From: Lentimicrobiaceae bacterium
GTDB taxonomy: Bacteria > Bacteroidota > Bacteroidia > Bacteroidales > F082
NCBI GenBank assembly: GCA_015061295.1
Contig: SUWU01000002.1
Location: 32,800-96,799, forward strand
Length of the DNA: 64,000 nt
Direction of reading: 5' to 3'
The stretch's first letter is position 1. Every line of letters starts with the position of its first letter. Positions 20,560 to 31,009 of this stretch are shown one piece after another. The notes beneath the pieces were generated by a model, which was not told the origin of the DNA, made no database searches, and saw nothing but the letters and a program-made list of their open reading frames with translations. The position numbers and the translations under genes were made by a program.

Positions 20560-20595
20560 AAGGATGTCACTTCACTAGTGACATCCTTATTTTTT
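20560..20595 (+). terminator. Rho-independent terminator of the porP-gldKLMN cluster
   Basis: AAGGATGTCACT-TCACT-AGTGACATCCTT perfect 12-bp stem followed by ATTTTTT. Confidence 0.9.
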
Positions 20596-20680
20596 AGATA
20601 TTAATATCAAAAAATTACCCACGTCTCTCTCCTAATTCCCAATTATTTCTTATCTTTACAAACCAAATTTATGATATAAA

Positions 20681-22783
20681 ATGGTCGATTTATTACAGAC
20701 AAAGATAGAGTTTCTAAAGGGAGTAGGACCAAAAAGAGCCGAACTTCTCAACAAAGAACTTGGCATATATACGTTTCAAGACATGCTTGAATATTTCCCT
20801 TTCCGTTATGTTGACCGCAGTAAGATACATAAGGTTAATCAGATATATGACGACACAGTATATTACCAACTCGTTGGAACAGTATCTAATGTAAAGACTC
20901 ACGGAGAGCCACGTATGACACGTATCAGTGCTACATTCTCCGATGAGACCGGTTCTATCGAACTCGTCTGGTTTAAGGGATTGAAATGGATAAAAAACAA
21001 GTTCATACCTGGTAAAAAATATCTCCTCTTCGGAAAAGCCAACGTCTTCAACAACAGATTCTCTTTCACTCACCCTGACATAGAAGAATACGACCCAAAC
21101 GACAAGGTGATAGGAGAAAGTCTGCAAGGAGTATATAACACAACAGAGAAACTACGTAATGCAGGACTTGGCACAAAACAAATAGCCAAGATTATGAAAA
21201 GCCTCGTACTTCAGACATGGGATGTTATCCCAGAAAATCTGCCCAAAAGTTTGATAATACAAGACCGGCTTCTCACACGTAAAGCAGCATTCTATAAGAT
21301 ACATCTACCATCAAACAGCAATGATATTCATCAGGCAACGACACGACTTAAATACGAAGAACATTTCTTCTTCCAGCTGAGACTTCTCCTCAACAAAAAA
21401 GAAAGAACACAAAATACAAAGAGTGTCGTCTTTAGCAATGTAGGTAATTATTTTAATACCTTCTATAACAAACATCTGCCATTTCCTCTTACAAATGCAC
21501 AGAAACGCGTCATCAAAGAGATTCGTAGCGATTTAAAAACTGGTTTTCAGATGAACCGTTTGTTGCAAGGCGATGTCGGTAGCGGAAAAACCATAGTAGC
21601 TCTCATGGTCATGTTACTCGCTTTAGATAATGGATACCAAGCCGCACTGATGGCTCCGACAGAGATACTTGCTAACCAACATTACGAGACAATAAAGAAG
21701 ATGCTCGGTGATATGAATATAACAGTGGCATTACTCACAGGCTCGACGAAACAAAAAGAGAGAAAGAATATACTCCCTGCACTCGAAAATGGTGATATTA
21801 ACATCTTGATAGGAACACACGCACTCATAGAAGAGAGTGTAAAATTTAAGCAACTTGGACTGTGTATCGTTGATGAGCAACACAGATTCGGCGTGGCACA
21901 ACGCGCACGTTTCTGGGAGAAAACAGAATATCCGCCACACACACTCGTCATGACAGCAACACCTATACCTCGTACACTCGCGATGACACAATATGGCGAC
22001 TTAGACGTGTCGAAGATAGATGAACTTCCTCCAGGAAGAAAACCTGTCAAGACTGTTCATATGTATCAAGAACAAAGACTGACGATAATATCTTTTATGA
22101 AAAAGCAGATTGCAGAAGGACATCAGATATATATTGTCTATCCACTGATTAAAGAATCTGAAAAGATGGATCTTATCAATCTTCAAGAAGGATATGAGGC
22201 TTTGCTCCGTGATTTCCCAGAACCTGAGTATAGGATTTGTGTCGTTCACGGACAGCTAAGCGCCGACGACAAGGAGTTCGAGATGCAACGTTTTATCAAA
22301 AATCAAGCACATATTATGGTAGCGACAACGGTTATAGAAGTGGGAGTAAATGTGCCTAATGCTTCTGTTATGATAATCGAAAATGCTAACAGATTTGGTT
22401 TGTCGCAGCTACATCAGCTACGAGGTCGTGTGGGGCGTGGTGCTGAGCAGTCGTATTGTATTCTCGTAACTGACCATAAGATAACAGGCGAAGGTAAGAA
22501 GAGAATGGAGACGATGGTACGCACCAACGATGGCTTCGAGATAGCTGAAGCCGACCTTCAACTGAGAGGTCCAGGAGAGACACAAGGTACACGACAATCG
22601 GGAATGATAGAGATGAAGATAGGCGACTTCATGAAAGACGAACCAATAATACGTCACACAAGAAGGATGGTAAATCTATTGTTAGATACAGATCCAACGT
22701 TAACAAAACCAGAACATCAGATCACCAAAGAATATTTTAATAAGAGTTTCGCTTCAGGCTTCGACTGGGGTAGGATAGGATAA
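20681..22783 (+). CDS. recG: ATP-dependent DNA helicase RecG
   Basis: LKGVGPKRAELLNKELGI, LLQGDVGSGKTIVALM, VDEQHRFGVAQRA, LRGRVGRGAEQSYC. Confidence 0.97.
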   Translation: MVDLLQTKIEFLKGVGPKRAELLNKELGIYTFQDMLEYFPFRYVDRSKIHKVNQIYDDTVYYQLVGTVSNVKTHGEPRMTRISATFSDETGSIELVWFKGLKWIKNKFIPGKKYLLFGKANVFNNRFSFTHPDIEEYDPNDKVIGESLQGVYNTTEKLRNAGLGTKQIAKIMKSLVLQTWDVIPENLPKSLIIQDRLLTRKAAFYKIHLPSNSNDIHQATTRLKYEEHFFFQLRLLLNKKERTQNTKSVVFSNVGNYFNTFYNKHLPFPLTNAQKRVIKEIRSDLKTGFQMNRLLQGDVGSGKTIVALMVMLLALDNGYQAALMAPTEILANQHYETIKKMLGDMNITVALLTGSTKQKERKNILPALENGDINILIGTHALIEESVKFKQLGLCIVDEQHRFGVAQRARFWEKTEYPPHTLVMTATPIPRTLAMTQYGDLDVSKIDELPPGRKPVKTVHMYQEQRLTIISFMKKQIAEGHQIYIVYPLIKESEKMDLINLQEGYEALLRDFPEPEYRICVVHGQLSADDKEFEMQRFIKNQAHIMVATTVIEVGVNVPNASVMIIENANRFGLSQLHQLRGRVGRGAEQSYCILVTDHKITGEGKKRMETMVRTNDGFEIAEADLQLRGPGETQGTRQSGMIEMKIGDFMKDEPIIRHTRRMVNLLLDTDPTLTKPEHQITKEYFNKSFASGFDWGRIG

Positions 22784-22784
22784 G

Positions 22785-24044
22785 TTACAAAATATTCATT
22801 TTGTTAGCATCTTGTTTTAAGAAGACAAAAAACATCAGGCTAAACATCAGAAGACTCGATCCTCCATAGCTGAGAAAAGGTAACGGAATACCGATGACAG
22901 GCATCAGACCAATCGTCATTCCAATATTTACCATCAGATGAAAGAATATTATAGAAGCAATGGCATAACCATAGATTCTGCTAAATGAAGACCTCTGCCG
23001 CTCGGCAAGCAATATTATCCTTATGAGAAATGCCAGATAAAGCATCAGCAGTATAAAAGAACCAACAAAGCCAAACTCCTCTCCTATTGTACAGAAAATA
23101 AAGTCGGTGTGCTGTTCTGGAACAAAGTCATATTTTGTCATAGTGCCTTGCATATAACCCTTGCCAGAGAAGCCTCCCGAACCAATAGCAATCTTCGACT
23201 GATGCAAGTTATATCCAACACCATAAATATCTTTCTCAACACCCAAAATAATATTGATACGAGTCCGCTGATGTTGTTTCAAAACCTTATAGAAAAAGAA
23301 ATCTACTGAGAATACAAACATAACAGAAACGGCAAAGACAGCTATCATCTTCCAGATATTCTTCTTCGTCCTTTCTATTATAAATAAAAGTATCACAAAG
23401 ACGACGACTAAGCCTATCAAGACATACCACTTTGAGAAATATAGAGTTATCAAAAACAAAACAACTGCAGAAAATCCTAACACCAATATTTTCCCTGACA
23501 TTCCCTCACGATAGAAAACAAGTATAAAGACTAAGAATACCAAAGCAGAACCAGCATCACCTTGAAGCAATACCAACATCATAGGGAAGAGAACAAGACC
23601 GTATGCTATCATCTGTGACTTTATCTTAGAAAAATCGGTATTGATATCTCCAAGATAATGTGCCACCGCCAATGCTGTGGCGAACTTAGCAAACTCCGAA
23701 GGTTGAAAAGAGAACCCACCAAATTGTATCCAAGAACGAGAGCCAGCGATAGTAGAACCTGCTACGAGAACATAAATCAACAATAATATCGACAGCCCAT
23801 ATATCACATAGGCAAAAGCATTAAAAAACTTAGCATCGATAAGCATTATAACAAGACCTAAGCAAAGACTCAATCCAAGGAAAAGCAGTTGTTTGCCGTA
23901 ATGCTGCGACATATCGAAGATACTTGGATTGTTCTCGTTGAAGGCAGCTGCATATATCGTTGACACTCCTATTATCACTAAAGCGAGATACATCAACAGC
24001 AATGCCCAATCAATCTTACCTATTATGTTATTTCTTGTCGTCAT
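22785..24044 (-). CDS. rodA: Rod shape-determining protein RodA (SEDS)
   Basis: FVPEQHTDFIFCTIGEEFGFVGS, GIPLPFLSYGGSSLL. Confidence 0.95.
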   Translation of the reverse strand: MTTRNNIIGKIDWALLLMYLALVIIGVSTIYAAAFNENNPSIFDMSQHYGKQLLFLGLSLCLGLVIMLIDAKFFNAFAYVIYGLSILLLIYVLVAGSTIAGSRSWIQFGGFSFQPSEFAKFATALAVAHYLGDINTDFSKIKSQMIAYGLVLFPMMLVLLQGDAGSALVFLVFILVFYREGMSGKILVLGFSAVVLFLITLYFSKWYVLIGLVVVFVILLFIIERTKKNIWKMIAVFAVSVMFVFSVDFFFYKVLKQHQRTRINIILGVEKDIYGVGYNLHQSKIAIGSGGFSGKGYMQGTMTKYDFVPEQHTDFIFCTIGEEFGFVGSFILLMLYLAFLIRIILLAERQRSSFSRIYGYAIASIIFFHLMVNIGMTIGLMPVIGIPLPFLSYGGSSLLMFSLMFFVFLKQDANKMNIL

Positions 24045-25848
24045 TTGTCTTTATAAACCTTTTCTCTTTTGCAGTATCTTTAATGTAGCCACGCAGATAT
24101 TTCTCTATCATGAGACTTGCTATTGGGGCAGCCCATTGCGAGCCGAAGCCAGCGTTTTCCACCACTACAGCGATAGCAATTTGAGGATTATCCGCTGGAG
24201 CGAAACCCATAAATAACGAATGGTCGTCGCCATGAGGATTTTCTGCTGTACCTGTCTTACCTGCCACTTGGATGCTATCTATCTTTGAGAAACGAGCTGT
24301 ACCGCTTTCACCTTCAAAAACACGACACATACCTATCTTCACATCTTTAAAGTGATTAGCCTTTATATTGATAAGTCTTTTCGTCCTCATGTTAGAATCG
24401 ATTGGAGTTCCATCTTTGAAAGACCTGATGAGATGAGGTGGATAATAATAACCTTCGTTTCCTATGGCAGCAGCCATATTAGCTAATTGTAACGGAGTCA
24501 CGAGTATCTCTCCCTGACCTATACTCAACGACCTTATTGTCAGAGCATTCCATACTCCTCTATACATCTTATCATAAAATGAGCTCTTAGGAATATTGCC
24601 AGCCACTTCAGCAGGAATATCAGTCTTGAAAGTAGAACCGAGTCCGAAACTCGTAACCATGTCGTACCAATATTGATAAGCCTCTTTAGAAGAAGCGAAG
24701 CGAGATGAGGCGAACATCACCTTGAAAGTCTCCCAGAAATAAGGGTTACACGAATTTTCAATAGCCTCGTAAAGAGCAACGGGAGAGTTATGATGATGTG
24801 TACATCGTATAGGCTGAGACTCAGGACCACTACACGGGAAGGTAGAATTTTTTGTTATGGCACCACTCTGCAATACGACTAATCCATTAACCATCTTAAA
24901 GGTAGAACCTGGTGGATATATGCCGCTTGTAGCTCTGTTGACGAGCGGTTTCAAACTATCGTTAAGAAGCTGTGAATAATTTACTCCACGCACACGACCT
25001 ACGAGTTCGTTAGGATCATAAGAAGGACTCGTTACCATCGCCAATATCTGACCTGTTGAAGGCTCAATAGCCACAATGGAACCTGTTTTGTTTTTCAGGA
25101 GAGTCTCGCCATACAGCTGAAGTTCAGCATCAAGACCGAGAATGATGTCTTTGCCAGCTACAGGAAGTGTGTCGAACTGTCCGTCCATAAACCGATCCTT
25201 TTCTCTGTTATGCACATCAACCACGACTATCTTCAATCCTTTGTCGCCACGAAGTTCCTTCTCGTAATATGACTCAACTCCTGACTTTCCAATATAATCG
25301 CCGCCTTTATAATACGAATCTCTCTCAAGATCTTTCCTATCGACCTCACCAATATTTCCTAAGGCGTGAGCTGCGATAGGATATGGATAATTACGAACAG
25401 AACGAGTCTGAAAATAAAAGCCAGAGTACTGATGCAGATTCTCTGCTATCATACCATATTCCTCCTTAGTAATTTGAGCCATAAAGACTGAAGGACTAAA
25501 AGTAGAATAACGTCTCGCCTTCATCATCCTCTCGTTGAACGACTCCCGCGAGATATTTATCGTCGAACAAAAGCCTATAGTGTCGAGATTTCTTACCTGA
25601 CGAGGAATAACCATCAAATCATATATCGCCTCATTATAAACCAAAAGCCTACCATCTCTATCATAGATCTTACCTCGAGCTGGATATTGCGTAACATAAC
25701 GAAGCGTATTATTGTCAGATGACGTTTTATACGATTGATTTACAACCTGAATCATAAATAATTTAACAAGAAGAACCAATACCACTATCACAAAAATAGC
25801 CATTATAACATATTTCCGAGAAGCATAATTAGTTCTATCTTTAATCAT
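24028..25848 (-). CDS. mrdA: Penicillin-binding protein 2
   Basis: PGSTFKMVNGLV (SxxK), AGKTGTAENPHGDDHSLFMGFAP; overlaps rodA by 17 nt. Confidence 0.95.
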   Translation of the reverse strand: MIKDRTNYASRKYVIMAIFVIVVLVLLVKLFMIQVVNQSYKTSSDNNTLRYVTQYPARGKIYDRDGRLLVYNEAIYDLMVIPRQVRNLDTIGFCSTINISRESFNERMMKARRYSTFSPSVFMAQITKEEYGMIAENLHQYSGFYFQTRSVRNYPYPIAAHALGNIGEVDRKDLERDSYYKGGDYIGKSGVESYYEKELRGDKGLKIVVVDVHNREKDRFMDGQFDTLPVAGKDIILGLDAELQLYGETLLKNKTGSIVAIEPSTGQILAMVTSPSYDPNELVGRVRGVNYSQLLNDSLKPLVNRATSGIYPPGSTFKMVNGLVVLQSGAITKNSTFPCSGPESQPIRCTHHHNSPVALYEAIENSCNPYFWETFKVMFASSRFASSKEAYQYWYDMVTSFGLGSTFKTDIPAEVAGNIPKSSFYDKMYRGVWNALTIRSLSIGQGEILVTPLQLANMAAAIGNEGYYYPPHLIRSFKDGTPIDSNMRTKRLINIKANHFKDVKIGMCRVFEGESGTARFSKIDSIQVAGKTGTAENPHGDDHSLFMGFAPADNPQIAIAVVVENAGFGSQWAAPIASLMIEKYLRGYIKDTAKEKRFIKTNDDKK

Positions 25849-25927
25849 ATCTATCTATCGAATTGTAAAACGTAACAAAATTACGAAAAAATAACAACTT
25901 ACACTTTCTTAGAAAAGAAAAAAATTG

Positions 25928-25935
25928 TAAATTTG
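25928..25935 (+). promoter_or_regulatory. Bacteroidota -7 box TAAATTTG upstream of gldH
   Basis: TAAATTTG in the divergent mrdA/gldH region. Confidence 0.5.
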
Positions 25936-25969
25936 CGCTTTGTATTTTTCTTAACTTAGAGGTAGTTAT

Positions 25970-26458
25970 ATGCGTTACAAAACCGTTATATTAATTTCTT
26001 TACTTATTGCTTTTATGTCGTGTTCAAACACTGATAATAGTGCAGTGATCACTAGAGATTTCAGCGAGGAACAATGGTCGAGGTTCGAGTATTTGCAAGC
26101 AGATTTCAGAGTTGACAGAGCGCCTGTTGAATATGATATAGTTATGGAAGTTGTAGTATCAGATATTTTCCCCAACGTATATGAAGCTCATCAAGAGGAA
26201 AGTACATTGTCATTTAACTTAACTATCACCAATCCTAACGACGATGGTTTCCGTTCGAGAAATTACAATTTCAACCTCAAAGATAAAGACGGCAATTGGA
26301 AGGCAGAGAAGGAAAACGGTTATTACCATTATAAGTTACCTATAATAAATGACATGACATTTTCAGAAGAAGGCATATATAAATTTCAGATAGAAAACAA
26401 ATACTCAAAAGAGCCTTTGTACGGAATTAAGAGTTTAACATTAAAGTGTATCAATTAA
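25970..26458 (+). CDS. gldH: Gliding motility lipoprotein GldH family
   Basis: 162 aa, lipobox LIAFMSCSN; GldH-like composition and length. Confidence 0.75.
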   Translation: MRYKTVILISLLIAFMSCSNTDNSAVITRDFSEEQWSRFEYLQADFRVDRAPVEYDIVMEVVVSDIFPNVYEAHQEESTLSFNLTITNPNDDGFRSRNYNFNLKDKDGNWKAEKENGYYHYKLPIINDMTFSEEGIYKFQIENKYSKEPLYGIKSLTLKCIN

Positions 26459-26471
26459 AAAACAAGTCATA

Positions 26472-27290
26472 ATGAGAAAGATTTTATTTTTAACCTGTAC
26501 CTTATCAATTTTAGCTGTATCTGTGTTTACCTCGTGTGTATCGCAGAAAAAAGTCTTGTATTTACAAAATGAACAGATGCTTAACGACAGTGTTTTCATG
26601 TCGAGAGAATATCCTAATGAGCGTACATTCGAGTATAAGGTACAACCTGGTGACAACTTATATATCAGAATGGCAAGTCTTGACGAGAAATTTGCTGCTT
26701 ACTTCAACAGCATGAACCAAGGTTCGTTTTCAACTTCAACAGGATCCAATACAAGTGGCAATGCTGGAATATATCTGAATGGATACACAGTTGGCAGCGA
26801 TGGCAATATCGACCTCCCTTTTATTGGAGAAATCTCTGTTAAAGACTTGACAGTGGAGGATATACAAAGTAAAATCCAAGAAGAGATGTCATATTATCTC
26901 AAAGAGACTGTCGTATATGTTAAATTAGGACTCTTCAACCTCACTATACTCGGTGAGGTAAATCGTCCAGGACAATATCAAATCTATCAACCTGACATCA
27001 ACATATTCCAAGCCATTGCATTAGCAGGCAATGCAACAGACTTCGCCAACAAATCAAAAGTAAAAATAGTACACCAAACCACAAAAGGTTCGCAGATTGT
27101 AAGAGTCGATCTCAATGATGCAAACATTTTATCATCACCAGAATACTATCTCAAGCCTAACGATATCATTTATGTAGAACCATTGAAACTCAAGAAGTAT
27201 GGTTTCACTAGCGTTCCTTATGGAACTATCATATCAGCGGTATCGCTCTTAATAACATGTTTGACATTCGTATCTGTATATTTAAAATAA
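26472..27290 (+). CDS. Polysaccharide export protein, Wza family
   Basis: Lipoprotein SCVSQKKVLYLQ; YKVQPGDNLYIRM; LGEVNRPGQYQIYQPDINIFQAIALAG. Confidence 0.93.
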   Translation: MRKILFLTCTLSILAVSVFTSCVSQKKVLYLQNEQMLNDSVFMSREYPNERTFEYKVQPGDNLYIRMASLDEKFAAYFNSMNQGSFSTSTGSNTSGNAGIYLNGYTVGSDGNIDLPFIGEISVKDLTVEDIQSKIQEEMSYYLKETVVYVKLGLFNLTILGEVNRPGQYQIYQPDINIFQAIALAGNATDFANKSKVKIVHQTTKGSQIVRVDLNDANILSSPEYYLKPNDIIYVEPLKLKKYGFTSVPYGTIISAVSLLITCLTFVSVYLK

Positions 27291-27309
27291 AATTGAAACA
27301 TAAATTATC

Positions 27310-29772
27310 ATGAACAATATAGATCAACAAAACATTCCTCAGTATCAGGAGGAAGACAACATCGACCTAAAGTCGATAATAATAAAGATTTTAAGTTATT
27401 GGTATCTATTTGTAATAGGTGTTATAGTAGCTTTAGCAATAGGTTTCCTATATAACAGATACACACCTAAGGTATATCAGAACTCCGCCACCGTCTTCGT
27501 CAAAGAAGATAAGATGGGAATAGACCCCACATCGATGATGACAGGCTTGACATTTAAGAGCAGTATCAATATCGATAATGAGATAGCCATATTACAGTCT
27601 TTCTCACTAAAAGAGAGGACACTTAGAGAATTAGAATTTTTCAATGTCTCTTATTATGCAACGGGTCGTGTCGCTACGAGAGAGCTATATACCGAAACTC
27701 CTTTCATCGTTGAGTTAGATTACGACACCTTGCAGACTGTTGGTATCAAATACGAGATAGAATTCTTAGATCAAGACAAATATCGTATTAAAGCTAAAGA
27801 AGGTTTATATAACATTTTCGACTACAATGAGTCTATAAATGTCGGCAAGAATAAGATAGAAGACATAGAAAACGTATATCGTTTGGGAGAATGGGTTAAC
27901 AACGGTAAAAATAAATTCCGCGTCATCCTAACTTCATACTATAATCCAGATCCAGACAAGTCGATGAAACTCAGTTTCGTAGTAAATAGTAGGTTGGCAT
28001 TAATAGCTGAAATGAGCAATGTCTCCATCGGATTGACAACAAAGACTTCCTCTATCTTAATGATGACGATACAAGGTCATAACCCACAGAAAATAACCGA
28101 CTATCTCAACAAATTGTTGGAAGAATATATGGAAAGAAACTTGGAACAGAAAAACACTATATCCAAGAACACGGTATTATTCATAGACGAACAGTTGATA
28201 GGCATTCAAGACTCATTAAACAAAGCAGAATACGACATACAGAACTTCCAAGAAGGTAACGTACTAATGGACTTAGATGCTCAATCTAAAGACATGTTCA
28301 ACAACCTAAAGGCAGTAGAGAAACGTAAATCAGAATTAGAGTTGAGCATCAAATATTATGAGAACCTTCAAGATTATATTAAGAGAAACATCGACGATAT
28401 CAATAAAATGGTAGTCCCAAGTGCTATGGGAATACAAGATCAGATGCTTAACAAACTCGTCCTTGAACTTGTATCTCTTTCTTCGGAGAAGTCAAAGAAG
28501 TTGGTTACATCAACTGAAAACAACCCATTAGTGCAAACACTTGATGAGCAGATAATACAGACAAAGAAACAATTATTAGAAAACATCGACAACTTAATCA
28601 ACAATACAAATGTCACTATAGAAGAACTAAACCAACAGATCAAGATGTATGAGAGTCGCATGAAAGAACTTCCTACCACACAACGTGCATATCTCGGCTA
28701 TGAGCGTAAATTCTCTCTCAACAACGACCTATATAAGTTCTTGATGCAGAAACGTGCTGAAGCCCAAATTATGATGGCAAGTAATAGTCCCGACAACAGC
28801 ATCATTGATGCAGCTATCATATCAAGAGCAAGAATCATAGCACCAAGAACTATGATGATTTATTTAGTATGTATAGTATTAGGCTGTGCTATACCAGCAG
28901 CATTCATCTTCCTGAAAGAGATTCTCAACACTAAGATTCTTGAGAAGAACGATATAGAGAAAATCACTAAGTTACCTATCATCGGACAGATACCATACGT
29001 CAGCCCTAGCGATTCACAGTCTAGTGCAACTTTCGTCATCGACTCACCTAAGTCACCTATTTCAGAAGCTTTCCGCTCTATTAGGACCAACATAGAATAT
29101 GTAGTACAAGGTAAAGAGAAATGCGTCTTCTCTGTAATAGCCGACTCTCCTGGTATTGGAAAGACATATATCTCCATCAATATGGCTTCAATATATGCGA
29201 TGTACGGGAAAAAGACCGTTCTTATCGGCTTCGACCTTCGTAAACCACGTATCTATCAGGAGTTTGGATTATCGAATAAATTAGGTGTCACATCATACTT
29301 ATGCGGCAAGGCTTCTATCAACGAAGTAATACAGCCTTCAGGAAAACTTCCTACTCTAGATGTTATAACAGCAGGTCCTATACCACCTAACCCTGCTGAG
29401 CTTATAGCATCAGACCGCTGCAAAGAATTTATCGACGAACTCAAAGAGATGTACGACTATATCATCATAGATACTCCTCCACTCATGTGGGTCACCGACG
29501 CTCTGTTGTTGATGAAACATGTAGATACAGCAGTATATGTCGTCCGTCAAGGTGTCTCTAACAAGCATGTATTCGAGTCTGTTATCAAAGACCTAGAAGG
29601 TCGTAAATATAATGTCAACATCGTAGTGAATGGCATCAAATATCAAGGAATATATGGATACCGTTATAGCTACGGATATGGCGGATATGGATATGGCTAC
29701 GGATATGGTTACGGCAAAGGCTATGGCTATGGCTACTATGATGAAGAACACGAAAGACAAAAACGCAAATAA
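27310..29772 (+). CDS. Wzc-like polysaccharide co-polymerase/tyrosine autokinase
   Basis: Wzz domain N-term; DSPGIGKTYISINMASIYA (Walker A), VLIGFDLRKPRIY, DYIIIDTPP; Tyr/Gly-rich tail YGYGGYGYGYGYGYGKGYGYGYY. Confidence 0.95.
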   Translation: MNNIDQQNIPQYQEEDNIDLKSIIIKILSYWYLFVIGVIVALAIGFLYNRYTPKVYQNSATVFVKEDKMGIDPTSMMTGLTFKSSINIDNEIAILQSFSLKERTLRELEFFNVSYYATGRVATRELYTETPFIVELDYDTLQTVGIKYEIEFLDQDKYRIKAKEGLYNIFDYNESINVGKNKIEDIENVYRLGEWVNNGKNKFRVILTSYYNPDPDKSMKLSFVVNSRLALIAEMSNVSIGLTTKTSSILMMTIQGHNPQKITDYLNKLLEEYMERNLEQKNTISKNTVLFIDEQLIGIQDSLNKAEYDIQNFQEGNVLMDLDAQSKDMFNNLKAVEKRKSELELSIKYYENLQDYIKRNIDDINKMVVPSAMGIQDQMLNKLVLELVSLSSEKSKKLVTSTENNPLVQTLDEQIIQTKKQLLENIDNLINNTNVTIEELNQQIKMYESRMKELPTTQRAYLGYERKFSLNNDLYKFLMQKRAEAQIMMASNSPDNSIIDAAIISRARIIAPRTMMIYLVCIVLGCAIPAAFIFLKEILNTKILEKNDIEKITKLPIIGQIPYVSPSDSQSSATFVIDSPKSPISEAFRSIRTNIEYVVQGKEKCVFSVIADSPGIGKTYISINMASIYAMYGKKTVLIGFDLRKPRIYQEFGLSNKLGVTSYLCGKASINEVIQPSGKLPTLDVITAGPIPPNPAELIASDRCKEFIDELKEMYDYIIIDTPPLMWVTDALLLMKHVDTAVYVVRQGVSNKHVFESVIKDLEGRKYNVNIVVNGIKYQGIYGYRYSYGYGGYGYGYGYGYGKGYGYGYYDEEHERQKRK
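29662..29742 (+). repeat. GGATATGGCTAC-type repeat encoding the Wzc (YG)n tail
   Basis: Alternating TAY-GGN codons encode YSYGYGGYGYGYGYGYGKGYGYGYY. Confidence 0.85.
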
Positions 29773-30289
29773 CAAAAGTAAGGAATGGTTCGCTATCTAT
29801 GTCAAATCGAGATATGAGAAGAAAGTCTCAAACAGACTCAACGAGATAGGTATCGAATCATTTCTACCTTTGATAATGCGCATGAAACAATGGAGCGACC
29901 GTAAAAAAAAGGTCGAAGAGCCATTGTTTCGATCTTATATCTTTGTACATATAAGCCAAGATGAATATTATAACGTATTACATTGCGATGGCGTAGTTAA
30001 GTTTGTTTGTTTTGAAGGTAAAGCGACTATTGTACCTGAGAATCAGATTCTCGCCATAAAAGAATATCTGAACGACAAAGATATTCATGATATAGAATAT
30101 GATAACGACTTCAAAGAAGGTCAGTTGGTAAGAATTAAAACAGGACATCTAAAAGGCTTGGTAGGACGGTTTGCCGAGATTAGAGGTAAACACCGACTTA
30201 TTATCAACATAGAAGTTGTTGGAAAATCGCTGCCAATCAACGTAATACGTTCAAACGTAGAGGCATATCCTGAAAACTTAAACTCCTAA
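29738..30289 (+). CDS. UpxY-type NusG paralogue (transcription antiterminator)
   Basis: WFAIYVKSRYEKKVSNRLNEIGIESFLPL, KKVEEPLFRSYIFVHI, KGLVGRFAEIRGKHRLIINIEVVGKSLPINV; start placed at the ATGATG at 29738/29741, because the longer ORF (29630) is the +2 reading of the Wzc tail. Confidence 0.85.
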   Translation: MMKNTKDKNANNKSKEWFAIYVKSRYEKKVSNRLNEIGIESFLPLIMRMKQWSDRKKKVEEPLFRSYIFVHISQDEYYNVLHCDGVVKFVCFEGKATIVPENQILAIKEYLNDKDIHDIEYDNDFKEGQLVRIKTGHLKGLVGRFAEIRGKHRLIINIEVVGKSLPINVIRSNVEAYPENLNS

Positions 30290-31009
30290 TATCTCATGCA
30301 AGATACCATATGATTGAATCTCTTTGATATTATCAAAATGAAGTTTGAAATAAGAGACTACTACATCTAACAATAGTAGTCTTTTTTTGTTATCAATAGC
30401 AAGATTCATTCTATCAATATCTTGCATACACATCTCGTAAAAACATTTACTTATCTCTTTATCAACAGGATAGATAATATTTTGGTCTTTTCTAAATCTA
30501 CCATCTAATATATCAAAGTGAAAGCCTTCCTCATAAGAATCGATATTGGGGGAAAAACCAAGATAACGACACAAGCCCATGGCGAAGACGAGAGGAAAAT
30601 TGGCGTAGTTAGCCTCTGCCGTGTCGAGCCACATCATAGACTTTTTTATATAGTTGAACAGCATCTTATCTGTCTCTGCTTCAGTGATGGATTTCGACAG
30701 CAACTCACTTACAAACAACAATATAGATGATTTCTTTATATCGAAAAAGAGATTAGTATAATGATGCGACAAAGAGATTTCTTTTATGAAAGCAAGAGAA
30801 CTCTTATTTTGTGTCGCTACAATATCAAGTATTGTCATATTCTGAAACAAGGCAGGTCTGAACTTCGATCTACTTCCATAGACACCTTTTACCATATACG
30901 ACTGCATTCCATACTCTTCCGTCAGCATCTTGACAATCAAGCTACTGTCGCCATACCGTATAGATTGTATCACTATAGCTTCTGTTTTCTCTAAGATCTT
31001 AGACATCAC
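30278..31009 (-). CDS. recO: DNA repair protein RecO
   Basis: EKTEAIVIQSIRYGDSSLIVKMLTEEYG, SKFRPALFQNMTILDIV. Confidence 0.93.
   Translation of the reverse strand: MMSKILEKTEAIVIQSIRYGDSSLIVKMLTEEYGMQSYMVKGVYGSRSKFRPALFQNMTILDIVATQNKSSLAFIKEISLSHHYTNLFFDIKKSSILLFVSELLSKSITEAETDKMLFNYIKKSMMWLDTAEANYANFPLVFAMGLCRYLGFSPNIDSYEEGFHFDILDGRFRKDQNIIYPVDKEISKCFYEMCMQDIDRMNLAIDNKKRLLLLDVVVSYFKLHFDNIKEIQSYGILHEILGV

Noticed and set aside
29630-29737. N-terminal extension of UpxY (MASNIKEYMDTVIATDMADMDMATDM...)
   Set aside because: It is the +2 frame of the Wzc YG-repeat; the UpxY domain starts after KSKEWFAIYVK and ATGATG at 29738 is a better start.
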